This document shows, one piece after another, positions 24,798-33,833 of a stretch of 64,000 bases of DNA (its first letter is position 1; every line of letters begins with the position of its first letter). The notes beneath the pieces are model-generated. The model worked only from the letters and a program-made list of their open reading frames with translations, was not told the origin of the DNA and made no database searches. This DNA comes from Methylobacterium sp. SyP6R. GTDB lineage: Bacteria > Pseudomonadota > Alphaproteobacteria > Rhizobiales > Beijerinckiaceae. The DNA lies in contig NZ_JAAQRC020000001.1 of NCBI RefSeq assembly GCF_019216885.1, forward strand, positions 1,922,001-1,986,000. Direction: 5' to 3'. Position numbers and translations under genes: made by a program.

Positions 24798-26546
24798 ATG
24801 TTGCGACGGATGCCGCGACGGCGGAGGCGAGGATCGATGCTCGGCCAGACTCGACGAATCCGGAATTGGAGCCGGGCCGCAGGCGGCCAGTCCCGGGCGT
24901 GTCTTCGCGCCGCGTCGGCCCTCTTCGCCGCGCTATGGCTCGCGGCGTCGCCGGCCGCTGCCAGGACCCTGGTCTTCTGCTCCGAGGGCAATCCCGAATC
25001 GCTCAACCCGCAACTCGTCACCACGACGACCGGGATGGATGCGGCCTGGCCGGTCTTCGACACCCTGGTGGCGTTCGAGCCCGGCACCACCACGATCCGC
25101 CCGAGCCTCGCCGAATCCTGGACGGTCTCGCCGGACGGGCGCGACTACACCTTCACGCTCCGCGCGAACGTCGCCTTCCACCGCAATGCCCGGTTCACGC
25201 CGACCCGGCCGCTCGCCGCCGAGGACGTGGTGTTCTCGATCACCCGGCAATGGAAGCCGGACCATCCGTATCACCGGGTCTCGGGCGGCCAGTACGCCTA
25301 CTTCCGCGATCTCGGCCTGCCCGACCTGATCGAGGCGGTCGAGGCGCTTGATACCCGCACCGTGCGGTTCCGCCTGCGCGAGGCCGACGCCACCTTCCTG
25401 CCGAACATCGCCATGGCGTTGGGGGCGATCCAGTCGGCGGAATATGCCGCCAGGCTCACGGCGGCCGGCGAGCCGGAGCGCCTCGATCGCGAGCCGATCG
25501 GCACCGGGCCGTTCAGTTTCGTGGCGTTCCAGCCCGACGTTGCGCTCCGCTACCGCGCCTTCCCGGATTACTGGGGCGGGCGCCAGCCGATCGACAGCCT
25601 GGTCTTCTCGATCACCGCCAACGCGGCGGTGCGGCTCGCCAAGGTCCGGGCCGGCGAGTGCCACCTGATGCCGTTCCCGAACCCCGCCGACCTCGACGCG
25701 ATCCGGGCCGATCCGGCGCTGACCCTGATGCGCGAGGAGGAGCTGAATATCGGCTACCTCGCCCTCAACGTGACGAAGCCCCCGTTCGACGACCTGCGGG
25801 TGCGCCGCGCTGTCGCGATGGCGATCGACAAGGCGGCGATCGTCGAGGGAATCTACGGCCCGGGCGGCACGGCGGCCCGCTCGCCCCTGCCGCCGAACCT
25901 CTGGGGCCACGATCCGGCGCTCCGGGATCCGCCCCTCGACCGGGTAGCGGCGCAGAAGCTGCTGGCCGAGGCGGGCTTCCCCTCCGGTTTCGAGGCGGAA
26001 CTCTGGTACCCGCCGGTGAGCCGGGCCTACAACCCCAACGGCCGGCGCGTCGCCGACATGATCCAGGCCGACCTCGCCCGCATCGGCGTGCGGTTGCGGC
26101 TGCTCACCGACGAGTGGAGCGCCTACCGGGCCAAGATGCTGGCCGGCGTGCCGGCGATGGCCCTGTTCGGCTGGACCGCCGACAATGGCGATCCGGACAA
26201 CTTCCTCGGCGTGCTGCTCGGCTGCGTGCCGGCGCGGCCCGGCGGCAGCAACGTCGCCCGCTGGTGCGACCCCGCCTTCGACGCCCTGGTGACCCGGGCC
26301 CGGCGCCTGCCCGACCAGGAGGCCCGGGCCGCGCTCTACAGGCAGGCACAAGGAATCTTCGCCCGCGAGGTGCCGTGGGTGCCGATCGCCCATTCGGCGG
26401 TGTTCGTGGTCGCCCGGCGTGAGGTGACCGGCTACCGCATGGATCCCCTCGGCCGGCACCTGTTTCGCGGCGTGGGCCTGAGCGGTCCGGATGCGCGCGG
26501 GGCCCCGGCGCCCCGGCCTCATGGTGTCACCGGGCCGGTGCCGTAG
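24798..26546 (+). CDS. Periplasmic peptide/nickel-type substrate-binding protein (SBP family 5)
   Basis: 582 residues from 24798; an internal ATG at 24837 is an alternative. A twin-Arg-rich N-terminus precedes a hydrophobic segment (AASALFAALWLAASPAAA), then the DppA/OppA-type domain: VFCSEGNPESLNPQ, SLAESWTVSPDGRDYTFTLR, IGTGPFSF, YRAFPDYWGG, RRAVAMAIDKAAI and the C-terminal NGDPDNFLG and PWVPIAHS. It would capture di- or oligopeptides for an ABC importer. No permease or ATPase gene is nearby, so it is an orphan binding protein. The 3' end overlaps the convergent selO gene by 28 bp. Confidence 0.92.
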   Translation: MLRRMPRRRRRGSMLGQTRRIRNWSRAAGGQSRACLRAASALFAALWLAASPAAARTLVFCSEGNPESLNPQLVTTTTGMDAAWPVFDTLVAFEPGTTTIRPSLAESWTVSPDGRDYTFTLRANVAFHRNARFTPTRPLAAEDVVFSITRQWKPDHPYHRVSGGQYAYFRDLGLPDLIEAVEALDTRTVRFRLREADATFLPNIAMALGAIQSAEYAARLTAAGEPERLDREPIGTGPFSFVAFQPDVALRYRAFPDYWGGRQPIDSLVFSITANAAVRLAKVRAGECHLMPFPNPADLDAIRADPALTLMREEELNIGYLALNVTKPPFDDLRVRRAVAMAIDKAAIVEGIYGPGGTAARSPLPPNLWGHDPALRDPPLDRVAAQKLLAEAGFPSGFEAELWYPPVSRAYNPNGRRVADMIQADLARIGVRLRLLTDEWSAYRAKMLAGVPAMALFGWTADNGDPDNFLGVLLGCVPARPGGSNVARWCDPAFDALVTRARRLPDQEARAALYRQAQGIFAREVPWVPIAHSAVFVVARREVTGYRMDPLGRHLFRGVGLSGPDARGAPAPRPHGVTGPVP

Positions 26547-27952
26547 GCCTCCGCCATCTCGCCGATCGCCGCGAGCTTGGCATGATAGGCCGACCAGTCG
26601 TCGGCCGCAGCGATCGGCGCCCACAGGGCCTCGACCTCGTCGATCAGCATCGTGCAGGGGGTGGCACCCGCGAAATACGGATGGTCGAGCCGCGCCGCCG
26701 GATCGGCCGAGAGGGCGCCGAGCGCCTGGCGCACCCGCGAAAAGCCTTCGCCACTGTAATGTGCGGCGGCCGGGCTGCGGGCGGCCCGTGCCTCGCTGGC
26801 GAGCCCCCCGTACCAGTCGAAGAAGGCCTGCTCGAACGGTGCCCGGCTGGTCTGTAGGAAGGCCCAGAACGCCCCGACGAGCCCGTGCATCGCCGCCTCG
26901 TCGGCCGGCACCGCGAGGCCGAGGCGGCGCAGGATCGCCCCCGCGAAGGCCTCCTGTAGGGCGGGACCGTAGACGTCCATCGCCGCACCCAGCCGCGCCT
27001 CGTCGGAAAGTGGCAGCAGGCATTCGGCGAGCCGCGCGAGGTTCCAGCCCAGGGCCTCCGGCTGGCGCCCGAAGGCGTAGAGGCCGTATTCGTCGAAATA
27101 GGCGGCGGTGAAGGCCGGATCGTTGACCGGCGCGAAGCGCCACGGACCGTAATCGAAGCTCTCGCCGGTCACGTTGATGTTGTCGGTGTTGAGCACGCCG
27201 TGGACGAATCCCGCCGTCATCCACTGCGCGCCCATCCGGGCGACGCGGCGGCAGACCTCCGCCAGGAAGGCGGCGGCCCGGTCGGCCGGATCGTCGCGCC
27301 AGGCATCGGGCAAGTAGGTGCGGACCGTGTGGTCGAGGAGCCGGAGCAGGTTGTCGGTGTCGTTATGGGCGCGAAAGCGCTGGAAGGTGCCGATGCGGAT
27401 ATGCGAGTGGCTGAGCCGCACCAGCACCGAGGAGCGGGTCGGCGACGGCTCGTCGCCGCGGCTCAGCGCCTCCCCGGTCTCGATCAGGCTGAACGATTTC
27501 GAGGTCTCGACGCCGAGGGCCTCGAGCATCGTCGTCGCCAGCACCTCGCGCACCCCGCCCTTCAGGGTCAGGCGGCCGTCGGCGGTGCGCGACCACGGCG
27601 TCTGGCCGCTGCCCTTGGTGCCGAGATCGAGGAGGCGCCCGTCGCTCAGGTCGTGCAGTTGCGCGAACAGGAACCCGCGCCCGTCGCCGAGCTCCGGGTT
27701 GTAGCTGCGGAACTGGTGGCCGTGGTAGCGCAGGGCCAGCGGCTCGGGAAAGCTGCCGGGCAGGGGCTCGAAGCGGCCGAAATGCCCGATCCACTCCGCG
27801 TCCGTGAGACCGCCGAGGCCCACCCGCTCGGCCCAGGGCTGGTTGCGGTGGCGCACGATGTGGGCCGGGAAGCGGGCGGGCGCGACGACGTCGTAGAAGT
27901 CGGGGCCGAGATCGGCGTGACGGCGCGAGGGACGGAGGGTGTGGGCCGGCAT
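26519..27952 (-). CDS. selO: Protein adenylyltransferase SelO (YdiU/UPF0061)
   Basis: 477 residues, the family's usual length. Pseudokinase-fold motifs are present: LRYHGHQFRSYNPELGDGRG near 75-95, LGTKGSGQTPWSR, the Lys in LTLKGGVREVL, SSVLVRLSHSHIRIGTFQRF, and the metal-binding HGVLNTDNINVTG with DYGPWRF. SelO transfers AMP to Ser/Thr/Tyr residues of proteins and is linked to redox control. No selenocysteine codon is apparent, and the C-terminus (YGTGPVTP) lacks the CxxC/CSS tail seen in some members. Probably monocistronic. Confidence 0.94.
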   Translation of the reverse strand: MPAHTLRPSRRHADLGPDFYDVVAPARFPAHIVRHRNQPWAERVGLGGLTDAEWIGHFGRFEPLPGSFPEPLALRYHGHQFRSYNPELGDGRGFLFAQLHDLSDGRLLDLGTKGSGQTPWSRTADGRLTLKGGVREVLATTMLEALGVETSKSFSLIETGEALSRGDEPSPTRSSVLVRLSHSHIRIGTFQRFRAHNDTDNLLRLLDHTVRTYLPDAWRDDPADRAAAFLAEVCRRVARMGAQWMTAGFVHGVLNTDNINVTGESFDYGPWRFAPVNDPAFTAAYFDEYGLYAFGRQPEALGWNLARLAECLLPLSDEARLGAAMDVYGPALQEAFAGAILRRLGLAVPADEAAMHGLVGAFWAFLQTSRAPFEQAFFDWYGGLASEARAARSPAAAHYSGEGFSRVRQALGALSADPAARLDHPYFAGATPCTMLIDEVEALWAPIAAADDWSAYHAKLAAIGEMAEAYGTGPVTP

Positions 27953-28389
27953 CGGGACCTCGATCGACGTGGTGGGACGAGATGTGGACGGCGGGTGCGG
28001 TCAGGCAACGTCTCGCGGCATGGGCGGGTCCCGCCTGGTCGCATCCCGCGGCATCGAACCGTGGCACCGAACGCCCCATGGCATCGGATGTCGGTCCGGG
28101 CCCATGGACGCGCGAACCGTGCTCATACGCCACACTGGTGCACGATGGACACGGGGAAAAGATGCCGAATCGGGCTGTCAATCCGCGCCGCGACGTGAGA
28201 AAGTAACCCCTGTCATCGCCACGCGTGGCAGATCCGCCTTGCGGTACGGTCTGAGTTGCGTCAGGAGTGTGGCGGTCATCTTGGTCACCGCAGCCGGGAA
28301 TGGAACGATCTCGAGGCGTTGGCTGTCAGGCACAGAGCGCACCGGGGTACAAGGGTGGTCGGCGGTTTTTACGTTTTGGCGAGCTTCTA
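27953..28389. promoter_or_regulatory. Divergent region selO / cold-shock gene with long leader
   Basis: 437 bp without a convincing gene. The final 200 bases form a long 5' leader of the cold-shock-domain gene ending in an A/T-richer stretch (GTTTTTACGTTTTGG) before the start, as is common for cold-shock mRNAs. No binding sites assigned. Confidence 0.4.
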
Positions 28390-29169
28390 ATGGGACGTGG
28401 TCGTGATTTCCGGGAGCCGCGCCGTCGCGGCTTCGACGAGGGTGGTGGTAGCGAGCCGCGGTGGCCTGACCAGGCGCCGCAGGGCAGCAGCTACGGCGGT
28501 GGCTATGGTGGCGGTGGCGGCGGCTACGGTGGCGGCGGCGGTGGTGGTTACGGCGGCGGCGGCTTCGGCGGCGGCGGCGGTGGCTTCGACCGCGGTGGCC
28601 CGCGTAGCGCTGCCCCTTCCGGGCCGGAGCGTGACGCGACGGTCAAGTGGTTCAACAAGGAGAAGGGCTTCGGCTTCGTCGAGCTGGGCGACGGCTCGGG
28701 CGATGCCTTCCTCCACATCCGCGCCGTCGAGGCGGCCGGCCACGCCGATCTGATGCCGGGCACCCGCCTCAGCGTCCAGACCGCGCAGGGCCAGAAGGGC
28801 CCGCAGGTGACCAACATCACCAGCGTGGACACCAGCACGGCCGAGGCTCCGGTCCGTCGCGATCCCCGTCCCCCGCGTGCCGGCGGCTTCGGCGGCGGCG
28901 GCTACGGCGACCGTCCCGAGCGTGGTGCCGGCGGCGGTGGCCGCTTCGCCTCCGGTCCGTCGACCGAGATGAGCGGCACCGTGAAGTGGTACGACCCCGC
29001 CAAGGGCTTCGGCTTCGTGTCGGTGAATGACGGCGGCAAGGATGTCTTCATCCACCGCTCGGCTCTCGCCCGCGCCGGCCTCGAGTCCCTCGCCGAAGGC
29101 CAGCCCGTCACCATGGGCGTGGTCGAGGGCATGAAGGGCCGCGAGGCTCAGAGCATCAGCGTCGACTGA
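28390..29169 (+). CDS. Double cold-shock-domain protein with glycine-rich N-terminus
   Basis: 259 residues. Residues about 35-70 are almost entirely Gly/Tyr/Phe (GGGYGGGG runs). Two cold-shock domains follow: the first with ATVKWFNKEKGFGFVEL and AFLHIRAV, the second with GTVKWYDPAKGFGFVSV and VFIHRSAL. They are separated by a basic RGG-like linker (RPPRAGGFGGGGYGDRPERG). Each has the RNP1 (KGFGFV) and RNP2 (FLH/FIH) nucleic-acid-binding motifs. Two-domain CSD proteins of this type are typical of Rhizobiales and act as RNA chaperones. The Gly/Tyr-rich tail resembles sequences that drive condensation. A perfect terminator follows the stop by 40 bp. Confidence 0.93.
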   Translation: MGRGRDFREPRRRGFDEGGGSEPRWPDQAPQGSSYGGGYGGGGGGYGGGGGGGYGGGGFGGGGGGFDRGGPRSAAPSGPERDATVKWFNKEKGFGFVELGDGSGDAFLHIRAVEAAGHADLMPGTRLSVQTAQGQKGPQVTNITSVDTSTAEAPVRRDPRPPRAGGFGGGGYGDRPERGAGGGGRFASGPSTEMSGTVKWYDPAKGFGFVSVNDGGKDVFIHRSALARAGLESLAEGQPVTMGVVEGMKGREAQSISVD

Positions 29170-29208
29170 GCTACGGTGCATCGTCGCCCGAGCAATCGAT
29201 CGACACGG

Positions 29209-29514
29209 ATGGAGCGGTGGCCCTCGGCCACCGCTCCTTTCCGTTTGTGCGCCATCCTGCTGGGTCTCGTTCTGGCGGGCATACTCTGCGGCCCGGCCGC
29301 CGCGGAGGACTTCACCGGCTTCTATGCCGGGGTCAATGCCGGCTACGGTTGGGGCCAGGAGAGCCAGGACGGTGTGCATGGGCGCGCGAAGCCCGGCGCC
29401 GCGACGTCCCCGCCCGCCTGGAACAGGCCGCAGAAGGCCGACGGCCTGCCGCCAAGCGCCGCCCGGGCTGCGGACCGAAACCCGGCCCTGTCCGGCCGGG
29501 GCGGGGTGCGCTGA
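29209..29514 (+). CDS. Small exported protein with an outer-membrane-protein-like N-terminus
   Basis: 101 residues from the ATG at 29209; GTG 29176 and TTG 29245 are alternatives. The signal peptide (CAILLGLVLAGILCGPAAA) is followed by EDFTGFYAGVNAGYGWG, which closely resembles the first strand of Omp25/OmpA-type beta-barrels. Then comes a Pro/Ala/Arg-rich tail of 50 residues that cannot form a barrel. It could be the relic of an outer-membrane protein gene or a short exported protein. The favoured start lies inside the preceding gene's terminator stem, so translation would be poor from that ATG. Confidence 0.5.
   Translation: MERWPSATAPFRLCAILLGLVLAGILCGPAAAEDFTGFYAGVNAGYGWGQESQDGVHGRAKPGAATSPPAWNRPQKADGLPPSAARAADRNPALSGRGGVR
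29211..29240 (+). terminator. Intrinsic terminator of the cold-shock gene
   Basis: Perfect 12-bp arms GGAGCGGTGGCC/GGCCACCGCTCC around CTC, followed by TTT CCG TTT. The stem overlaps the ATG of the next small ORF. Confidence 0.88.
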
Positions 29515-29636
29515 CCCTGGAAACAACGGGGACAGGCGGTAGGCGCGGCATTGCTGCGGCAAGCCTGTGCGTGCGGAACCGCCGCGCTTGTGGCATGGTG
29601 CGGTTCGAACCCAACCGGGCTCGGGACCCCTTCACC

Positions 29637-29843
29637 ATGACCACCGTTCACGACGTCACCCCGGACCAGCTGCGCGGGCTGGAAGCCGCCGGCGAGGCTG
29701 CGCTCAATGCCGCCCTCGGCCGCCTCCCGGCCCAGGAGCGCGAGGCCTACTGGGCCTCGGTGCGCCGGGCCTACAACGCGCCCTACAACGATGCCGTGAA
29801 GAAGCCGCGGCCGGGCGCTGCGGCGCAGACGCGGGCGGTCTGA
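29637..29843 (+). CDS. Small hypothetical cytoplasmic protein
   Basis: 68 residues starting MTTVHDVTPDQLRGLE, a mainly helical sequence with amphipathic stretches (AALNAALGRLPAQEREAYWASVRRAYNAPY) and a basic tail. No family is recognised. The frame is open much further upstream, but the ATG at 29637 gives a compact protein. Confidence 0.5.
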   Translation: MTTVHDVTPDQLRGLEAAGEAALNAALGRLPAQEREAYWASVRRAYNAPYNDAVKKPRPGAAAQTRAV

Positions 29844-29892
29844 GGGGACACATCGACCGGGGGCATGGCCCGCGCCGGTCGTGCGCGAGAAC

Positions 29893-30225
29893 CCTCCCCC
29901 CTCTGCGGGCTATCGCATTCACACTTCTCGGTTTGAGCGCTGCCCCGTTAGTGGTAGCGCGCCCCCTCCCCACAACTTGCAGCGATACCGGGCAAGCCCG
30001 GGATCGCCTGGGGAGGGGAAACCGCGCGCGTTTACAGAGGGTTAGCTCTTAGAGGAGAAGTGTGAATCCGCTAGCCTCTGCGGGGGAGGGTGCCCCACGG
30101 AGTGGGGCGGGAGAGGGGCAGCGCGACGCTGATCCAGAGAGCGCTCTTCATGAAGGGCTCGACATTTCCGGAAGCGGCGTCCCCTCTCCCGGCTCACTTC
30201 GTTCGCCACCCTCCCCCGCAGAGGG
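29893..30225. repeat. Nested inverted repeats in the ppa downstream region
   Basis: Two large imperfect palindromes abut. In the first (29893-30090), CCCTCCCCCCTCTGCGGG and ATTCACACTTCTC on the left face GAGAAGTGTGAATC and CTCTGCGGGGGAGGG on the right, with an inner CCCCTCCCCA/TGGGGAGGGG pair. In the second (30075-30225), CCTCTGCGGGGGAGGGTG faces its exact complement, and CGGGAGAGGGG faces CCCCTCTCCCG. No gene is present in 29844-30291. Confidence 0.75.
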
Positions 30226-30291
30226 GGGAGGGTTCACCGTTGTGCCTTTCATGGAAGAGGCGAGCCTCACCCCTCCCTTACTTGGCTCGAC

Positions 30292-30825
30292 TTATTTCGC
30301 CTTCTTGGCTCGCTCGATCCCCTCGAGGATCAGGCGCTGCGCCTCGGCCTTGTCGCCCCAGCGCACGATCTTCACCCACTTGCCGGGCTCGAGATCCTTG
30401 TAGTGCTCGAAGAAGTGCTGGATCTGGTGAATCGTGATGTCGGGCAGGTCGGTGTAGTTCTCGATCCGGTCGTAGCGCTTGGTCAGGTTGCGCGACGGGA
30501 CCGCGATGATCTTCTCGTCCTCGCCGGCATTGTCCTCCATCACCAGCACGCCGACCGGGCGCACGCTCATCACGGCGCCGGGGATGATCGCCCGGGTGTT
30601 GGCGACGAGCACGTCGCACGGGTCGCCGTCGCCCGACAGGGTGTGGGGAATGAAGCCGTAATTCCCCGGATAATGCATCGCGGTGTAGAGGAACCGGTCG
30701 ACGATCAGCGTCCCGGCATCCTTGTCCATCTCGTACTTGATCGGCTCGCCGCCGACCGGAACCTCGATGACGACGTTGACGTCTTCGGGCGGATTCTTGC
30801 CGATGGAGATGGCATCGAGGCGCAT
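30292..30825 (-). CDS. ppa: Inorganic pyrophosphatase (family I)
   Basis: 177 residues, the normal bacterial length. [23 protein letters not shown] matches the N-terminus of family I enzymes. Key residues are in [28 protein letters not shown] and the signature DGDPCDVLV, which supplies the Mg2+-binding aspartates. The C-terminal [13 protein letters not shown] is conserved. It hydrolyses PPi to phosphate in the cytoplasm, pulling biosynthetic reactions forward. GGGAG precedes the ATG. The frame extends upstream, but the homology starts here. Confidence 0.97.
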   Translation of the reverse strand: MRLDAISIGKNPPEDVNVVIEVPVGGEPIKYEMDKDAGTLIVDRFLYTAMHYPGNYGFIPHTLSGDGDPCDVLVANTRAIIPGAVMSVRPVGVLVMEDNAGEDEKIIAVPSRNLTKRYDRIENYTDLPDITIHQIQHFFEHYKDLEPGKWVKIVRWGDKAEAQRLILEGIERAKKAK

Positions 30826-31078
30826 GAGCAGACTCCCTGCAAGGGCGGATGCGCCCCTGAATGGCGCGGTCCTTAGAGGGCCGCGGGCGCCCGCACAAGC
30901 GCCGGGACGCAACGGTGGCCGCGACAGTCGAGGACAAGTTCCGCTGCGGCCGGGGCGATCGTGAAAACCGGCCGCGCCGGATCTGTTGCTGCGGATGAGT
31001 GCCGATTGTGCAGATCTGCAATCCCACGTGATCAACAGACAGGCAGGGAGCCGGGGCGGCCCCCGCCGCCCTGCCGCG

Positions 31079-31585
31079 TCAGCCGAACAGGTAGGCGACC
31101 TTGTGCAACTCGGCCCCGGCGATGCGGTCGCAGGATTCGGCCACCACGCGCCCACCCATCCGCTCGTAGAAGTCCCGCGCCCGGTCGTTCTCGGTGAGCG
31201 ACCACACGGCGATCCGGCGCACGTCCCGGTCGGTGAGGTCGTTGCGCACCGCCCGGAACAGCCGGGTGCCGTAGCCGAGGCCCTGGTAGGTCGGCGTGAG
31301 GTAGATCTCGTCGATCTCGCCCTCGGCTTTGAGGGAGCGGTCGCGGCAGCGGCCGTAGGAGACGTAGCCGATGAGGTTCTCGCCCAGCTCGAGCACCACC
31401 AACGGCCGGTTGCGGCCGATGGTGGAGCGCCACCAGCGAGGGCCCCGGCGAGCCAGCATCCGGTCGAGGGCGACCCCCGGGATGATGCCCTGATAGGCTT
31501 CGCGCCAGGCGGCGTCGAAGATCTCCGACAGCATCCCGGCATCCTGGTTCCGGGCCCGGCGAATGCTGACGACCTGAGTGCTCAC
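31079..31585 (-). CDS. GNAT-family N-acetyltransferase
   Basis: 168 residues covering one GNAT domain. Motif A is [23 protein letters not shown], whose QGLGYG forms the acetyl-CoA pyrophosphate loop; motif B is at [20 protein letters not shown]. The N-terminal [27 protein letters not shown] resembles ElaA/RimI-like small-molecule acetyltransferases. Substrate unknown. Located 253 bp upstream (in transcription) of ppa; separate promoters are likely. Confidence 0.9.
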   Translation of the reverse strand: MSTQVVSIRRARNQDAGMLSEIFDAAWREAYQGIIPGVALDRMLARRGPRWWRSTIGRNRPLVVLELGENLIGYVSYGRCRDRSLKAEGEIDEIYLTPTYQGLGYGTRLFRAVRNDLTDRDVRRIAVWSLTENDRARDFYERMGGRVVAESCDRIAGAELHKVAYLFG

Positions 31586-31782
31586 GGCCTTCCCCCTCGA
31601 TTGTTAGCCGACGGATCGCGTCCCCACGATGCGGGGGAGACGTCGCAAGCGCAATGCCAGGCTTCGGTGCCGGCTCACCGACGGCGGCATCGTTGCGGCC
31701 GGGTCACGCGGCTGCTAGAGCGGCATGCTGCCCGCTCCGGCGAATCGCTGATTTTCCCTTAAAGCCAGGCGCCTGCCCCTTC

Positions 31783-32508
31783 GTGCTCAACCGCTTCCTC
31801 CCGCCCGAGACCCGCTACGCCCGCCGCATGGCCCGCATCGCCCGCTGGGAGCAGCCGATCGCCGGCCCGGGCGGGCGCCTGCGCGCCTGGGCCAACATGC
31901 TGCTGATCGACCACGGCGTGATCCGCCTGGCCTATCTCAACCGCCACAGGATCGGGCGCGGGATGGTCTGGCGCTCGGCCCAGCCGGCGCCGCACGACCT
32001 CGCCTGGTTCCGGCGCCAGGGCGTGCGCACGATCATCTCACTGCGCGGCGGGCGCGAGCACGGCTCCTGGCAGCTCCAGCGCGAGGCCTGCGAGCGCGAG
32101 GGGCTGCAGCTCGTCGAGTTCGTGATGCGCTCACGCGAGGCGCCCGACAAGGCGACGCTGCTGGCCGCCAGGGACTTCTTCGCCGGCCTCGCCTATCCGG
32201 CGGTTCTGCACTGCAAGTCCGGCGCCGACCGGGCGGGGCTGGCCGCCGCCCTCTACCTGATCCTGCACGAGGGCCGGCCGGTGCGCGAGGCGGCGCGCCA
32301 GCTCTCGGCGAGGTTCGGCCATTTCCGCTTCGCCAAGACCGGCATCCTCGATGCGTTCTTCGAGCGCTACCTGACCGAGGGCGAGCCGAAGGGCCTGAGC
32401 TTTCTCGACTGGGTCGAGCACGTCTACGATCCGGAGGCCCTCAGGCGCGACTTCCGCACCGGCCTGTGGTCGGACCTGCTGGTCGACCGGCTGCTGCGGC
32501 GGGAGTGA
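31783..32508 (+). CDS. Dual-specificity/tyrosine-type protein phosphatase
   Basis: 241 residues from the GTG at 31783 (ATG at 31828 would remove 15 residues that look natural, LNRFLPPETRYARRM). The Cys-dependent phosphatase loop is HCKSGADRAG (CX5R), preceded by VRTIISLRGGREHGSW with the general region of the acid loop. Related bacterial proteins are annotated as tyrosine phosphatases or DSPs; some act on phosphoinositides. No signal peptide. It may act on tyrosine-phosphorylated polysaccharide-export kinases, but no such genes are near, so the substrate is open. Confidence 0.85.
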   Translation: MLNRFLPPETRYARRMARIARWEQPIAGPGGRLRAWANMLLIDHGVIRLAYLNRHRIGRGMVWRSAQPAPHDLAWFRRQGVRTIISLRGGREHGSWQLQREACEREGLQLVEFVMRSREAPDKATLLAARDFFAGLAYPAVLHCKSGADRAGLAAALYLILHEGRPVREAARQLSARFGHFRFAKTGILDAFFERYLTEGEPKGLSFLDWVEHVYDPEALRRDFRTGLWSDLLVDRLLRRE

Positions 32509-32536
32509 CCCTCCCGTCAGGTTCGGCCCGGAAGCG

Positions 32537-33613
32537 TCACCCCGCGCCCTGCACGATCACCCCGTACCAGCCGAGGCCCCGGTAGGTCTCGTAGCCGGGC
32601 GTGCGGTGATAGGCGACGAGGCCCTTGCCGCTCCGGCCCGGCACGACGCCGCTCGCCGAATCGTCGCGGTCGAAGCGCAGGCGCTCGCTCAGGATGCCGA
32701 TGCCGTCGCTCGCGGCGATCACCCGCTGCCCGGCATCGACGAGCAGCACCCGCGTGCGGGCCCGGTCCTCGGGTGCGACCCGTACGCCCTCGACGATCGC
32801 CCGCGCCTGCGGCTCCCAGTCGAAATGGATCGCCAGCACGCCGAGGGGGCCGCCTGAGGCCTCGCCGTCCCGGCGCACGCTGGCGCAGTAGGTCGCCACC
32901 TGCGCGCCGCCGAGGCGGGGTTCCGCCCGGATGTCGGCCGCGACGTACTCGTCGCCCGAGGCGAGGGCGGCGGCCTGCCGGAACCAGGGCTCCTGCGCCA
33001 CGCTCTGGCCGCGCAGGCCGGGGAAGCGGTCGGGCCGTCCGGTGGCGAGGATGCGGCCGTCGAGGTCGCACAGCCAGAGATCGAGATAGACCGTGTAGGC
33101 CGACAGGATGACGCCGAGGCGCTTCTCGGCGTAAGCCGCCGTCGCCGGCTCCGGGTCCGCCGCGCAGGCCACCAAAGCCGCGTCGGTCGCCCACCAGCGC
33201 ACGTCGCAGGTCCGCTCGTAGAGATTGCGGTCGATCAGCTCCACCGCGTTGAGGGCGAGGTCGACCAGGCGCTCGCCCTGGGCCCGGGTCACCAGCCGGG
33301 AGACCTGGTCCTGCAGCCCGACGATCCGTCCGTCGACATCGGCCTCCAGCTCCCGGGCGAGGCCGGCGATCGCCTCGCCCACGGCCCCGACCTCGTTGGC
33401 CACTACCGTGAAGCCGCGCCCGTGCTCGCCGACCCGGCTGCTCTCGATGCGGGCGTTGAGGGCCAGCATCTTCACTTGGCTGGTGATCCGGCGGATGCGC
33501 TGGGTCTTGTCGTGCGCGGCCTGGCGCAGGGTCGTCGCCGCGGCGGCGATGTCAGACAGGGCGCAACCGCCCTCCGCCCGATCGTCGCCCAGCCTTCGGG
33601 CCTGGTTCGTCAC
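32537..33613 (-). CDS. Soluble chemoreceptor-like protein with inverted domain order
   Basis: 358 residues with no membrane helix. The N-terminal about 100 residues match the tip of a methyl-accepting chemotaxis signalling domain (KMLALNARIESSRVGE, then HGRGFTVVANEVGAVGEAI) but without the full returning helix. Residues about 130-355 form a Cache/PAS-like sensor fold with YTVYLDLWLCDLDGRILATG, WFRQAAAL, YCASVRRDG, LGVLAIHFDWE and RVLLVDAGQRVIAASDG. Normal receptors have the sensor first and the signalling domain last. It may be a cytoplasmic sensor that joins receptor arrays, or a decayed receptor. Confidence 0.8.
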   Translation of the reverse strand: MTNQARRLGDDRAEGGCALSDIAAAATTLRQAAHDKTQRIRRITSQVKMLALNARIESSRVGEHGRGFTVVANEVGAVGEAIAGLARELEADVDGRIVGLQDQVSRLVTRAQGERLVDLALNAVELIDRNLYERTCDVRWWATDAALVACAADPEPATAAYAEKRLGVILSAYTVYLDLWLCDLDGRILATGRPDRFPGLRGQSVAQEPWFRQAAALASGDEYVAADIRAEPRLGGAQVATYCASVRRDGEASGGPLGVLAIHFDWEPQARAIVEGVRVAPEDRARTRVLLVDAGQRVIAASDGIGILSERLRFDRDDSASGVVPGRSGKGLVAYHRTPGYETYRGLGWYGVIVQGAG

Positions 33614-33833
33614 ACCGCATCTCCTCGTCCGGGTCGTGCCCCGGAGGCCGGATGCGAGTGTCGAATGCCGATGCTTAAGGAATTGCGTCCCAAGGCGAGG
33701 TCTAGGCCGTCTGATCGCCCAGTCCCGCCGCGGGCTTCACTCCCCCAATCGGGACTTGCAAGGTCGTCACGCCACCCTGCCGAAGGTGAGCCGTCGTCCT
33801 TCCCCAATGGAACCGGAAGGACCGGCGCGCGCC

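Noticed and set aside
24933-27224. 763-codon minus-strand ORF
   Set aside because: Antisense to the substrate-binding protein gene and out of frame with selO; no domain visible.
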